Source: Primulina eburnea (Eukaryota > Streptophyta > Magnoliopsida > Lamiales > Gesneriaceae). From it: DNA of 64,000 nt. Below are positions 49,317-60,390 of this stretch, piece after piece. The translations under genes were made by a program, and so were the position numbers. The notes under the pieces were generated by a model. That model was not told where the DNA came from. It saw only the letters and a list, made by a program, of their open reading frames with translations, and made no database searches. The stretch covers positions 37,521,551 through 37,585,550 of the forward strand of contig NC_133108.1 in the NCBI RefSeq assembly GCF_022965805.1, in the 5' to 3' direction. How positions within the stretch are numbered: position 1 is the first letter of the stretch; each line of letters opens with the position of its first letter.

Positions 49317-50758
49317 TGACAACTTTAGAAAGGATTGGTTTAGAGGATCTACAAGAGCTTGCAGAATCTTTCGCAAATCTCAAAGTTGTAGATCTAAAGA
49401 TGAACACTGCAGTAGGTGAAACACCACCTGCTATAACCTGGTCATATCCTCAGGAACCACCAAGGGAAAGTGTGGGATCTCGAAATATAAACATGAGAGA
49501 ATCTCAATCTGATTTCCATACTGGTGGAGGATCACACCCAGCAGGGACAAGGGCAAGGAGAAATCAAATTCCTTTGCACCAAACACCTTATGGAAAAACT
49601 GTTTTAGATCCTATACATCCTTACGGGGTTATGCTTAACCTTCATGTATTAGACTTCAAAAACAGAGAAGATCTCATAGATGATTGGACATCTGCTATGA
49701 GAATTGCAGCAGGAACACTCGATCTCAACAAAGAAGGATTCATTAAACTTTTGGAAATGAGTCTTATGGGATCAGTGAAAATTGCTTGGGATATGACATC
49801 ATCAGACATGAAAGAGTCAGTCCTAGTTGGAGAATCTCTTAGTGAGATCGCTGGAAAAATGGCTACCCTATTTAAAGCCCATTTTATAGGGGTAGACTAT
49901 TTCAACAGTCAAGATACAGAGAAGAAGAAGAAATACACTCAAGCTCTGTATAGTCTTGAATTACATGACATATGTTTGGTGGATGAATACATTATGTTAT
50001 TCACTAAATATAGATGGAATTCAGGAGTCGAAGAAGATATAGCTATGCAGCTTTTCTTCGCAAAAATGCCGAGCCCTTGGAGAGAAATACTCATAAGGGA
50101 ATACATACCTGGTAATCCAGATACGTTGGCAAGAAGAGCCTCTTTCCTCAAAGGAAAATTGGCAGAATGGTGTCATATGGCAGCATTACAAAAGAATTAC
50201 AAACGCTTAAGGGGTATCAACAAAAGAACTCCTTTGTGTTGTAAAGAAAATGATCTTCCAACAATTATTGGAAGTAAACCACAGAAGCATAAAAGGAAAA
50301 GTTTTAGAACTCATCCTTATGCACGAAGTGGAAGAAGTTCTTGGAAACCAAGAACTGTATGGTCTAGACAGAAAGCCAGATCTTATAAATCTGGGCAAAG
50401 AAGCGGACCATCAAGAAGTAGGACATCATCCCAAGCATCGAGTACATCTCGAAGCACAGGAAGAACACCTACAAAGAAAGCTTTCAGAAGAGCTCATACT
50501 CGAGCCAATGAAAGTTTCAAGGATTGCAATTGCTGGACATGTGGCGCAAGAGGACATATCTCGACCAACTGTCCAGAAAATGAGAAAAGAGGTATTAAAC
50601 GATTCGATCCTACCCCGGATATTGAAGAAGCAGTTTATTACCAAGATCTTATTCAAGTATACCAATTTGAGGACATCGCCTCAGATGAAAGTATATATGA
50701 AGAAGAAGAAGTCTTAAGTCAGGAAGACTCTGATGGAACAGAATCGGAATCTGACTGA
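49316..50758 (+). CDS. EPRV copy C capsid protein
   Basis: 480 aa, open throughout. The central region (about residues 115-290) is the capsid core, and the same block is recognisable in the decayed copy D at 63282-62944. A Lys/Arg/Ser-rich stretch follows, then a zinc knuckle C-X2-C-X4-H-X4-C at about residues 406-419 (DNA near 50530-50573) and an acidic tail (EEEEVLSQEDSDGTESESD). Basic region, knuckle and acidic end are standard for caulimovirid coat proteins, which bind the genome and form the particle. Its end overlaps the next ORF by 26 bases. Confidence 0.85.
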   Translation: MTTLERIGLEDLQELAESFANLKVVDLKMNTAVGETPPAITWSYPQEPPRESVGSRNINMRESQSDFHTGGGSHPAGTRARRNQIPLHQTPYGKTVLDPIHPYGVMLNLHVLDFKNREDLIDDWTSAMRIAAGTLDLNKEGFIKLLEMSLMGSVKIAWDMTSSDMKESVLVGESLSEIAGKMATLFKAHFIGVDYFNSQDTEKKKKYTQALYSLELHDICLVDEYIMLFTKYRWNSGVEEDIAMQLFFAKMPSPWREILIREYIPGNPDTLARRASFLKGKLAEWCHMAALQKNYKRLRGINKRTPLCCKENDLPTIIGSKPQKHKRKSFRTHPYARSGRSSWKPRTVWSRQKARSYKSGQRSGPSRSRTSSQASSTSRSTGRTPTKKAFRRAHTRANESFKDCNCWTCGARGHISTNCPENEKRGIKRFDPTPDIEEAVYYQDLIQVYQFEDIASDESIYEEEEVLSQEDSDGTESESD

Positions 50759-51968
50759 AGACGAGGTGTTTCGACACGAAACACATGAAGATCTGTCTGG
50801 GTTTTTCAGTCAGACAACAATATCTCATAACATGGTTCAAAGAATCATGAGAGAAAATTCGAGTCTACAGAGATATCAAGGTTTCTCTGCAGGACAGGTA
50901 GAAAAGTTCTTAGGAAGTCTTGGTCTAAGAAACAGAAAGCATCATCTAATCTATAAAGTTTCTAGAAGGGAAATGGCAATCCCGATGGAACTTACAGGAA
51001 ATAGAATGGAGATGCAGTTAATTCCTTCCGAAGAAATCAAGGAGGAATTACAAAAACTCAAGATAGAAGTAGCAAGGACTATGTCCTGGATTCATATCGG
51101 AGCAATCCAAATTATGATAAAAGTTACTTTCAAGGAAGGGATAGATTCACCAATTGATATTGCCATATGTGATAAAAGAATGGGGAATCTACAAGATTCA
51201 GTACTGGGAACAATCTCAGGAAATCTCTGTGCAGGAAAGATTGTAGGAGTAATCTATCCAAGGATAGCCTACAACTTGGCAGATCGAGATTTCAGCCGAG
51301 CCTTAACATTGCATCAGAACTTCAAGGAAAAAAGGCTGATGAAAGAAGGTAATAGGCCATATTCTATTACCTATCAAATTTCATATGCTCTATCTAATAC
51401 ACATCATTCTGAATTGTTTATTAGAAATGAGTTTATTGAAATCCCTGAGATATTTGGAAAAGTTTCTCAGGCAATTTATCCAGAAAGAGTCGAGTTTCCT
51501 TTGATACAGGAAACAGATATCCAGATCCAAGACAAACCGATTCTACAGAGGAATCAAAGTCTTAGACTGGAATCAAGAAGACTATCTTTTCAAGGAGATA
51601 GAATTACAAGTTACAGATGGGATAAAAAGCCTGTCATAGAAACCCAACAGGAGCTGAAAAATTTTTCTACAATAGGAAAGCTCAGATGCCCAGAAGGTTG
51701 GAAGGAAGTAGAAATAGTATTTGATATTACAAAACAAAGGAATCAATTTCCTTGTAATTCAATATACTATTTAGAACAACCGACGATAGGAACTTACCAA
51801 GGACTGATTAATATCGGAGAATTGGAAGTCCATATCCAAGGGATTCCAGGTAAAGAATCAGATCGACTGATTCTTGGACTAGAGTTTCTCGAGGAACACA
51901 AACCTTGGAAACGTCTAGAGTATGGAATGGAGTTTATGGCAGAAGATAAGATGTGGAAAATCCAATGA
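50733..51968 (+). CDS. EPRV copy C movement protein
   Basis: 411 aa in a frame different from capsid. The middle third (about residues 120-250: GAIQIMIKVTFKEGIDSPIDIAICDKRM...AYNLADRDFSRAL) has the beta-rich pattern of the 30K-type movement proteins of plant viruses, which widen plasmodesmata. The last part (WKEVEIVFDITKQRNQFPCNS...) leads into the protease region. The stop (51966-51968) overlaps an in-frame ATG of the next ORF as ATGA. The same protein is recognisable in copy D at about 62050-61070. Confidence 0.75.
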   Translation: MEQNRNLTEDEVFRHETHEDLSGFFSQTTISHNMVQRIMRENSSLQRYQGFSAGQVEKFLGSLGLRNRKHHLIYKVSRREMAIPMELTGNRMEMQLIPSEEIKEELQKLKIEVARTMSWIHIGAIQIMIKVTFKEGIDSPIDIAICDKRMGNLQDSVLGTISGNLCAGKIVGVIYPRIAYNLADRDFSRALTLHQNFKEKRLMKEGNRPYSITYQISYALSNTHHSELFIRNEFIEIPEIFGKVSQAIYPERVEFPLIQETDIQIQDKPILQRNQSLRLESRRLSFQGDRITSYRWDKKPVIETQQELKNFSTIGKLRCPEGWKEVEIVFDITKQRNQFPCNSIYYLEQPTIGTYQGLINIGELEVHIQGIPGKESDRLILGLEFLEEHKPWKRLEYGMEFMAEDKMWKIQ

Positions 51969-53713
51969 CCACAAGTCCATTCTCCATATACATTCCAGTA
52001 GGAATGTTATATGAACAATATAAGGCAGAATATTTTGCAGCTTATATTGATTCAGGGGCTGGAATCTGCACAGCAAAACGAGGAGTTTTTCCAAATAATT
52101 TGGAGGAAGAATTACCAAAAATTGCTGGAAGAGATTTTTCCAGAAGAATCTTAATCTTATGTAAAGGGATTAAGATGACTGAAATCATGATTGGCGGTGC
52201 TGGACAAACACCTTGGTACAAGGTAAAGACACCACCAATTTATTTTCATGATACAGGAGCTGACATATTGTTAGGAAATAATTTCCTACAAATGTTCAAG
52301 TCTTATACACAAGAAAATGAGACTAGAAGATTAATTTTTACAACACCATGTGTTCACAAAATCATAGTCCAGAGATTACGAGAAGCATTTTACAGAAAAT
52401 TACCGATCCAGTTTCGCAGCAAGCGTGGTGATTCAGGACAACTTCTGAACCCAAAAATGAAGGATTCTAGACGGTTTGGAGAAACAATGCTACAGTTAAG
52501 AGCAGATCAAATACTCCAACCAGAAGATGTAGAATGCCTTAAAATAACTCTACAAACAAATGAAGTAGAGTTCGAAGCTAAGGTATCATTGGAAGATGTC
52601 AAGAAGAGGATCAAAGAAAATTATAATGAAGATCCTTTGGCATGGTGGGACAGAAATCAACTCAAGGCCTGCCTTAAGATCAAGGAAGGCAAAGAGTATG
52701 AATTTGTCCGTTGCAAACCCATCCCAATGAACATCATTGATCAAAGGGATATGCAGATTATAATCAAGGAACATTTGGACCTTGGTTTGATCAAAGCAGG
52801 TATGTCACCATATAGCAGTCCAGGCTTTCTGGTAAGAAATCATGGTGAGATTAAACGAGGTAAACCCAGATTAGTTATTAATTATCAAGAAATTAATAAA
52901 ATTCTGGAATTTGACGGGTATTTTATACCTAGTAGAGAACACTTGATAAGTTGCATTCGCAATGTCAAGATATTCTCTAAATTTGATTGCAAGTCCGGAT
53001 TCTATCAGATTCGGATGCAGGAAGAAAGCAAGAAATTCACAGCTTTCTCCACACCTCAAGGACATTATATTTGGGAAGTGTTACCAATGGGATTGGCTAA
53101 TTCACCCCAAATATTTCAAAGGAAAATGGATAATCTTTTTAAAGATTATTTTATGTTTATGTTTGTTTATATTGATGATGTTTTAATAGCATCTAAAGAT
53201 ATGAATGAACATGTTAAACATCTGGAGATTTTCTCTAATGTTTGTAAGAAAGAAGGACTGGTTTTATATGAAAAGAAAGCAGTCATTGCTACAAGAAAGA
53301 TTGAATTCTTTGGAATTGAAATCGATGAGTCAGGAATAATTCTGCAAGAGCACATAGTGGAGAAAGTGCAGAATTTTCCAGAAAGTCTCAAAGACAAGAA
53401 ACAACTTCAAAGTTTTTTAGGAGTTGTTAATTTTGCTGGGATGTTTATTGAAAACCTAGCAAAACACAGGAAAGTGTTCAGTCCATTGTTGAAAAAAGAT
53501 GCTAGATTTATATGGACAGACAAACACACAAAAGGACTGATCCATTTAAAGGAGGTTTGTAAAAATCTTCCGAAAATGGCTATTCCTCAGGAAGAAGATG
53601 ATCTGGTATTATATACTGATGCCAGTGATCATTGGTGGGCAGCAGTTCTTACGAAGCTCACCCCAGAAGGAGAACAACCATGCAGACATCCAAGAGGACT
53701 GCCACTGGAGTGA
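51953..53713 (+). CDS. EPRV copy C polymerase: protease, reverse transcriptase, start of RNase H (truncated)
   Basis: The frame opens with ATG 51953; the ATG at 51965, in the ATGA overlap, is the likelier start. The aspartic protease has YIDSGAG at about residue 32. The RT includes the finger motif NEDPLAWWDRNQ, GKPRLVINYQEINK, FDCKSGFYQI, PMGLANSPQIFQ and the catalytic YIDD at 53168-53179. RNase H begins VLYTDASDHWWAAVL and stops at about 53680. The last ~11 codons come from joined gypsy sequence. RT and RNase H copy pregenomic RNA to DNA; the protease matures the polyproteins. Function must be lost without the rest of RNase H. Confidence 0.9.
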   Translation: MENPMTTSPFSIYIPVGMLYEQYKAEYFAAYIDSGAGICTAKRGVFPNNLEEELPKIAGRDFSRRILILCKGIKMTEIMIGGAGQTPWYKVKTPPIYFHDTGADILLGNNFLQMFKSYTQENETRRLIFTTPCVHKIIVQRLREAFYRKLPIQFRSKRGDSGQLLNPKMKDSRRFGETMLQLRADQILQPEDVECLKITLQTNEVEFEAKVSLEDVKKRIKENYNEDPLAWWDRNQLKACLKIKEGKEYEFVRCKPIPMNIIDQRDMQIIIKEHLDLGLIKAGMSPYSSPGFLVRNHGEIKRGKPRLVINYQEINKILEFDGYFIPSREHLISCIRNVKIFSKFDCKSGFYQIRMQEESKKFTAFSTPQGHYIWEVLPMGLANSPQIFQRKMDNLFKDYFMFMFVYIDDVLIASKDMNEHVKHLEIFSNVCKKEGLVLYEKKAVIATRKIEFFGIEIDESGIILQEHIVEKVQNFPESLKDKKQLQSFLGVVNFAGMFIENLAKHRKVFSPLLKKDARFIWTDKHTKGLIHLKEVCKNLPKMAIPQEEDDLVLYTDASDHWWAAVLTKLTPEGEQPCRHPRGLPLE

Positions 53714-54177
53714 GCCCTTTTTCCCTTACCTTTGGCCATGATGCAGTGCTCCCATTGGAGATTATGGTGCCATCAATGCGAGTGGCAAAGCAAAATGAAC
53801 TTTCCCTTGAGCATTATAATGAAGCAATGATCATGGAGCTAGAAGAACTAGATGAGTTGAGAATCCAAGAGTGCAATGCTTTGCTGTTACAGAAACAGAA
53901 AGTGGCGAGGATCTACAACAAAAGAGTTAATAAGAAAAGTTTCCATGAAGGAGAGATAGTGTGGAAGACCATACTACCACTAGGAACAAAGGATAGGGAG
54001 CTGGGCAAATGGTCTCCCAACTTGGAGGGACCATTCAAGGTACATAAGGTGTTAGACGGAAATGCATATTGGCTATCAAAAATAGATGGCCATCCACACA
54101 AAAGATGCATAAACGGCAAGTATCTCAAGCCGTATTTTCCAAGTATGAGAGAAGAAGTAGGAAAAGCTTGCGAGTGA
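53681..54177 (+). pseudogene. Integrase C-terminus of a second Ty3/gypsy element
   Basis: The sequence reads TSKRTATGVSPFSLTFGHDAVLPLEI, then the LLLQKQKVARIYNKRV helix and a GPFKVHKVLDGNAYWL core ending YLKPYFPS. This is the integrase tail of a gypsy element, distinct from the one at 5815. It is joined directly to pararetrovirus RNase H at about 53680 with no LTR between. No HHCC or DDE part is present. Confidence 0.85.
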
Positions 54178-54550
54178 AGCAAACACGAAGGCTAATATTC
54201 AGTGGGGAGTTGGCCTTCATGGCCACTTTTGTATATATTAAGTTCTTTATTTAAAGATTTCATGTGAGGTAGGCCTTAGGGCCACTGAAATAAATTTCTT
54301 TTGCTTATGATTCAACAATAAAATTGATCGGAAAGAGTGGGACAGTAAGCCACTTTCATTCATTATCGTTGAAGGTCCTTTATTTCACTAGGGAGTTGGC
54401 CTTATGGCCACTTATTTCCAATGTTTTTATGGTACCAGAAATCCTGGTGAAATATACCATACCGCCATTATAAATTGGTTGTTTGCATGTGCAGTGACAG
54501 ACTCATGAAGTAGGCCTTGAGCTTATGGTCACAAGAGTTTAAAATATCTA
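54178..54550 (+). repeat. Gypsy 3' region with repeated ggcctta-ggccac phrases
   Basis: Downstream of the integrase end are four short related phrases: ggccttcatggccac (54213), ggccttagggccac (54273), ggccttatggccac (54393) and a decayed one near 54516. They are small inverted repeats (GGCC...GGCC) and probably belong to the element's 3' untranslated part. Confidence 0.5.
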
Positions 54551-54790
54551 TTTTCACAGTCAGAACTAAATATAAGGCAACGTAGATGGCTTGATTTGCT
54601 GAAAGATTTTGATTGTGGAATCAAATATTACCCAGGGAAATCAAATGCAGCAGCTGATGCACTGAGTCGAAAATTATGTTCTTTATCCCTATCGACGATT
54701 GGTGTCTCGGATTTGATTGAAGATTGCCATCTTTCTGGATTTGTATTTGGGGGTAATCAGACAGGGAAAAAAGAAAAGAGAACTGACCCG
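54551..54790 (+). pseudogene. RNase H/integrase-linker fragment of a chromovirus-type gypsy element
   Basis: A frame reads [21 protein letters not shown], then [15 protein letters not shown], the C-terminal RNase H signature of chromoviruses, and then the linker toward integrase. It ends abruptly at about 54755-54790. It cannot belong to the preceding fragment, because RNase H comes before integrase in pol, so a third element is involved. Confidence 0.8.
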
Positions 54791-54879
54791 GAGGGGACGT
54801 GAAAAAAAACTACTCAAAACCCGCAAGGGTGAGCCGGTAATGAGCACAAGTGTGGTGCACGCTCGTGCGGGCGGGGGTG

Positions 54880-55440
54880 CGCTGGGCGAGCGCTGGGTGA
54901 GCGCTGGGCGAGCTCGTGGCAAGGTGTGTGCGCGCGGCTGGGCGGGCGCTTGGTGAGCTCGTGGCAGAGGCGAGCGTGCAGCAGAGCGAGCTCGTGGCAG
55001 GGTGTGTGCGCGTGGCTGGGCAGGCGCTGGGCGAGCTCGTGGCAGGGTGTGTGCGCGCGGCTGGGCAGGCACTAGGCGAGCTCGTGGCAGGGGTGAGCGT
55101 GCGGCTGGGCGAGCTCGTGGCAGGGTGTGTGCAGGCGCTGGGCGAGCTCCTGACAGGGGTGAGCGTGCGGCTGGGCGAGCGTCGTGGCAGGGGTGAGCGT
55201 GCGGCTGGGCGAGCTCTTGGTAGGGTGTGTGCGCGCGGCTGGGCGAGCTCATGGCAGGGGCGAGCGTGCGGCAGGGAGAGAAATGGGCGAGCTCGTGGCA
55301 GGGCTGTGCGCGCGGCAGGGACGAGCTCGTGGACAAGGCGCTGGGCGCTTGTGTGCGCGTCGAGCGAGCTCATGGTAGGGGCGAGGCGTCGGGCGAGCTT
55401 GCGGCAAGAGCGCTGAGCGGGGCACTCGGACGAGGGTGAG
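54880..55440. repeat. GC-rich minisatellite built on ggcgagctcgtggcagg
   Basis: About 13 irregular units (spacing about 31-48 bp) each contain gcgagctc(g/a)tggcagg, separated by gtgtgtgcgcgcggctggg or ggtgagcgtgcggctgg. It is very GC-rich against an AT-rich background. All six frames are largely open because the composition lacks stops, so the Arg/Ala/Pro-rich peptides should not be taken as genes. Confidence 0.85.
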
Positions 55441-55993
55441 AGCGGCTAGAGTGTGGCGATATCGCGGGTTGGGAGAGGCGCTGGCTCTGGCGGTGGCTGC
55501 GCGCTAGGCGAGGCGCTGGCTCGGACGGTGGCGGGTGGTGGCTGCGCCCTGGGCGAGGGGCTGACTCATGTGCGACGGTGATGACGGGGTGATGATGAAG
55601 CTGCGTTAGGGTTAACGCGCAGGTGAAGCGTGGGTGGGGAAGAGCTGGTGAATGAATTGCAGAGAAAATTTTTTGTGGAAGAAATGAGAATGAAATAAAA
55701 AGGTGATCTCTATTTATAGGAGAGGTCCAACCAAATCTTTCCTCTCAAAGCGAGATTGCGATTTGATTTGATATCTTTCCCTTCAGAGCAGGATTACGTT
55801 TTGATTTGGAAAGAGACTGACGAACGTAAGAAAGAAAATGCACGTCCTCACCCTTGCGAGTGATTGTTTCTAGAGAGCTTTTGGGGGCGTTGCCCCCAAA
55901 CCCCCACGACCTGATTGGGTAGGTCGATCCTCGTAAATTTCGCAGCGGCAAACATCGTTCGTTAACGACAAACGAAATAAATTTCTCTAACAC
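55441..55993 (-). repeat. Repeat-derived region with a minus-strand promoter-like motif
   Basis: On the minus strand ctataaatagagatc (55722-55708) is followed by a leader-like stretch and then the GC-rich minisatellite. Upstream on that strand is tgggggcaacgccccca (about 55899-55883), an inverted repeat. The layout looks like a U3/R part of an LTR or TRIM. An 82-codon minus frame (55993-55745) has no domain. Confidence 0.4.
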
Positions 55994-56090
55994 GGTATGC
56001 CTTCGTCACTGGTAAATCGAGGAGATCGCAGTTAATCGAACTTTGAACCTATGATTCAGTTCGAATAGGGAGGAGGAGACTGGTGATACC

Positions 56091-56410
56091 CCATGGATGA
56101 GCCCACTACCCCTGGCTCATCTCAAGCCCAAATGGTAGACAAGCACATCAAGAGCCCAGGTATTCTCCTATAAATACCAGGTTTGAGCGTATGATATTTC
56201 ATTCACTATATTGTTTCACCAGCACCCTTAGCTACTCCCCTCATATATCTTCAGTCACTGACTTGAGCGTCGCAAGGGCTACACCAGGACACCCTCCTGG
56301 CCCCCTTCTAATAATCTTATTTGTGATTTCAGGCTCAAGGTAGTTTCCTAACATGCATCTGACTAGTGACACTTACTGGAAGCAGACCTTAAATTTCCTG
56401 TGAGTATCAG
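56091..56410 (+). repeat. LTR fragment (Ty3/gypsy type)
   Basis: It begins tggtgataccccatgg, has a TATA box ctataaatacc at 56170-56180 and downstream carries the R/U5 phrase ctgacttgagcgtcgcaagg...ggacaccctcctggcc that is common to many plant gypsy LTRs. No PBS or matching second LTR was found, so it is a truncated or solo LTR. Confidence 0.65.
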
Positions 56411-57769
56411 GTTCTTATTTTTATTTAGGTGAGAAATTGTAAATATGTGTGAAAGTTGATTTGTTTGATATGAAAGTACATAAATTATTAACATTGTGTG
56501 TATCGGATTTTAAGTGTTGTCTACAGGTGTTATAACACATATCCACAACATGCAGCGAAATAAATTACTTAACCACACAAATAAAGTTTTTAGATTAAAA
56601 CTTGTGGGTGTTTAAGGACAAAATATTCACTAGAAAATTGTAAATGATTTACAAAACTAATGTTTAAATAAATTTTTAATATGATTTTAATTATAAATTA
56701 TGAAACATTTATGGATTTTAAAAAGATTTCACCGACACAATAAAACAAATTAGTTACTCTAAAAGGTTTTGATATATTTAGTAGTATAGATAATGAAAGC
56801 AAAATCCTAAAAAATAGTATAGTTTTCGACGTGAAGCTTTTTTGGTGACTATCTACAATAAAATTTCCGGCAAACTTAATTTTTAATTTTTTTTATAAAT
56901 AATTTGATTTGTCTATGCAAGTTTGAATTGAAATAAAGTAGTAGTGGCTTTTAGTTAATGATATATTTTTTTATCCTACCGTATATATAACTTTTTAGAT
57001 TATAAATTTTTCAAAAGCTTAATACCGATATAATTCTTAATTTATTGGGCTTATTTATATTCCTAGCAAAGGAGAGATTAATAGTAATAATTTCTGGAAA
57101 AAGTCAACATTGAATGGAATATATTGCTAATGAATTATTTTATTAATATTTAATAGACTACATTAGCATCAATCATGTTAATTAAAAAAAATTTGGGGAT
57201 ATTGAGATTCAGTCTTTGACGTCAAATATAAATTATGATTCACTCTTCATGTCAGAAAACTTAGTTTGAGCTCTATTAACCTCACATGCTTTATCAAATA
57301 TAAGTTATGATTCAGTGTTCATGTCAGAAAACTTAATTTGAGCTCTATTAACCCCACATGCTTTTATCACTTTAACTTCATGCTATTTTTTTTATTCCAA
57401 ATAAGTACAAATAGTTGAAATTGTGACATAAATTTATGAGCTTTATATATAAATAAAATTTAATTTGGTATGCTTTTTATGTCATATGTAAGACACGAAA
57501 ACAAACAATACATATAGTACAATCAACTGAATCAAATTATGTATATATTTATAATTTTTATTTATGAAGTGTTGATATTTTTTGGGACTATAAGGTATAT
57601 ATTGTTGAAAATAAGGTATAAATATATGTATTTCAGATACCAAGTGAATTAAATTTAATATCAATCAACTTAAATTGGTTATTTTTAATATAATATTCAG
57701 ATTTTTAATTTCAAAGAATTTAAATGAAAAACATGTTAGATCAAATAATTAAAACTAAGCTTTTCTGAT
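56411..57769. other. AT-rich intergenic DNA with a two-copy 72-bp tandem repeat
   Basis: No gene is visible. At about 57222-57365 the phrase tcaaatataa(a/g)ttatgattc and what follows occurs twice with 72-bp spacing. Confidence 0.6.
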
Positions 57770-60120
57770 ATGAAGACCATGTGGACCTTCATCGCTTGGA
57801 CTTATATCTACATTATGTTTTCTGTCATAATTGGTCCGAAAACCGTTCTTGAATTCTTGGTTTCTAGTTTGGGCATTCTGGGTAGATTTCTTCTGACCAT
57901 CTTCTCACAAGAGCCATATTGCAAAATTTACAATGAGTTTTTTTACTCCCTGACAGGTTGCTGTTCCATAGAATATATATTTTTTCTGCAAAGCTTGTAG
58001 TTTTTCATATCATGATATTTAACAGAAAAGATCCATTTATAGAATTTTTATAAAATTTGAATGGAAACTTGACCTTCTTCATCTTTGTGAGACAGACCCA
58101 TTATCCTCGTGCTCGTCTAGTAAAGATGTCATCTTCAGCGAGTGATGAAACAATAAGTGTTTAATTCTCTGAAGGATCTTTAATGAACTTTGGAATGTTC
58201 ATATATGATCTTCTCAACTTGATGAAGTGAAAGGATTCATATGAGCCTTTCTCGGCTGGTTCTAGTGCTACACTAAAAAAATAAAGCTCCGGAATATCTT
58301 GACAAATAATCATTATTTACCCATATTTCATTAACAACTTCCTAGATCCATTTTGATGGTGCCTAGATTTCTGGGAAGACGGTGATGTAATATGAACTGA
58401 GACAAGAGCTCCAAATTCATACCATACTTTTACCTCATTGGGATAGGAATTTGATTCATCCATACTCTAGGATACTTTCTGCTACATCGACTCAGATTGT
58501 GGCTGTGTTGATGCATATTCTTGTTTTCAATTTATCTCAGTTCCGTTGATATACCAGAAATGGAAAAATTATTAGCTCGTTAATACCAACCTTATATTTT
58601 TCATTGCCAGTTTGAGGTCTAAGTATGATATTTCTCTCTTCAATCATCGAGGTGAAGGGTTGACTTGAAGGCTCGAGATAAGGATCTGGAGCTTCAATTT
58701 TTCTTTGGCTGAATCATCTGAAAATGATCCTGACTTAGCACCTGTATTAGAGGTACTTGAATAATTTGCTCCAAGTTTTAAGCTATGTACTCGAAAACTC
58801 TTCGTTTGAGAAACCGGCGGCTTCTCAATAGCCTAGTAGATCAGAGACAGTGCTCTTATCAAATTGTTGTAGCATACCTGCAACTTCTGCATTTAGGTCA
58901 AGCTTATTGAACTCGGTTTGAAGCATTTCAAAGTGTTCTCTCAAATGCCTCTGCATTTTTATGATGATATCGACATTAGAGCTGTCCATCTCTTATTAAG
59001 AAATATGTAAGAATATTTTCATGAGATGTAATGATAACAATATCAAAAAATAAAATTTTGACACAAAGATTGTTATCCTAATAATCTAGTATTCTCGGGT
59101 TTAGATTTTATTATATTTTTCAAGAATTTTTTTACATATGTATTATCAACTTTTAAGAAAAATTCCTTTGCAAGTAAAAATAATGGTCATTTAAAATTCA
59201 TTTTCATTAACATGTCATTGTATGACTTCTGTATCTGATAATAGTCTATGTAATACCTACATTGTTGTTTTCCATCTGATGCAAGCTTTGTAAGAACCGC
59301 TCCCACCAATGATCACTAACATTTGTATATAATATCAGATCATATTCATCTTGAGGAATAACCATTATTGGAAGATTTTTGCAAATATCTTTTAGTTGGC
59401 TAAGTCTCTTTGTGTGTTCTGTTGTCCATATAAATCATGCATCTTTTTCTTGACTAACGAATTAAACATTTTCCTCTGTTTTGTTAGGTTCTTAATGAAC
59501 ATTCCGAAAAAGTTAACGAATCCTAAAAAAATTTGAAGAAGTTTATTCTCTTTTAATTCATCTAGAAAATTTTACATCTTTTCCACTATATATTATTGCA
59601 GAATTATTCATGACTTAGCTATTTCTATTACAAGGAAATCAATCTTCCTTGTAGTAATGATTGTCTTCTTTTCAGATAAGACTAGTCATTATTTTTCACA
59701 AACTTTAGATAAAATATCTAAATATTTAATATATTCGTTCGTATTTTTCTATGTTATTAAAGCATCATCAATATAAACATACATAAAATTAAAATAATCT
59801 TTAAATAGATTATCCATTGTTCTTTGAAATATCTGAGGTGCATTAGCTAAACCCATTGGTAATTTTTTCCAAATATAATGACCTTACGGTATAGAAAAAG
59901 ATGTGAATTTCTTATTTTCTTCCTTCATCCGAATATGATAAAATTCAGAGTTACAGTCGAATTTATAGAATATTTTGGCGTTGCTTATAAAACTGATTAA
60001 TTGTTCTCTACTGTGTATAAAATACTAATCAAACTCTAAAATTTATTGATTTCACGATAATTAATTACTAATGTGGGTTTGTTTGTTTTTTTTCACAATC
60101 TTACCAGAAATCTTAGAGTG

Positions 60121-60390
60121 CTATATAGTGATATTTCTGTTTTGTAATAAACCAAGGTCTATATATTCATTTTTAATAGTCTGCATTTCTTTTTTATCAT
60201 TCACTTTTATTAGGATAGGCTTACATATGATGAACTCATATTCCTTGTTTCCATTAATTTTAAGGCTGACTTGGAGTTGGTTTTTGTCATACCATGCCAA
60301 AAGATCTTCATTGTAATTTTTTTGATCATTTTCTTGACATCTTCTACAGACACTTTTGTTTCTAACTCTATATATTTTTTGGTGTAACAT
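60121..60390 (-). pseudogene. RT N-terminal remnant of EPRV copy D
   Basis: The open piece includes NYNEDLLAWYDKNQLQVSLKI and YEFIICKPI, which align with the NYNEDPLAWWDRNQ region of copy C. It is followed by frame breaks. Confidence 0.75.

Larger units (their letters stand above)
48560..53680 (+). mobile_element. Endogenous pararetrovirus copy C (caulimovirid), nearly complete up to RNase H
   Basis: A leader with TATA-like tttataaaag (48598) and a tRNA-Met primer site is followed by five overlapping plus-strand ORFs: 49-aa ORF, coiled-coil ORF, capsid with zinc knuckle, movement protein, and protease-RT-RNase H. Capsid before movement protein before polymerase resembles the cavemovirus/solendovirus order. 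But here capsid and movement protein are in separate overlapping frames. ORFs at three of the four junctions meet by ATGA or TGATG overlaps, and all five are open over nearly 5 kb, so this copy is young or constrained. It is cut at about 53680, within RNase H, by joined gypsy sequence, so the last ORF and the rest of the genome are missing. Genus assignment is not possible from this alone. Confidence 0.85.

Noticed and set aside
54689..55439. Large Ala/Arg/Pro-rich frames on both strands
   Set aside because: Products of the GC-rich minisatellite; no start context or domain.
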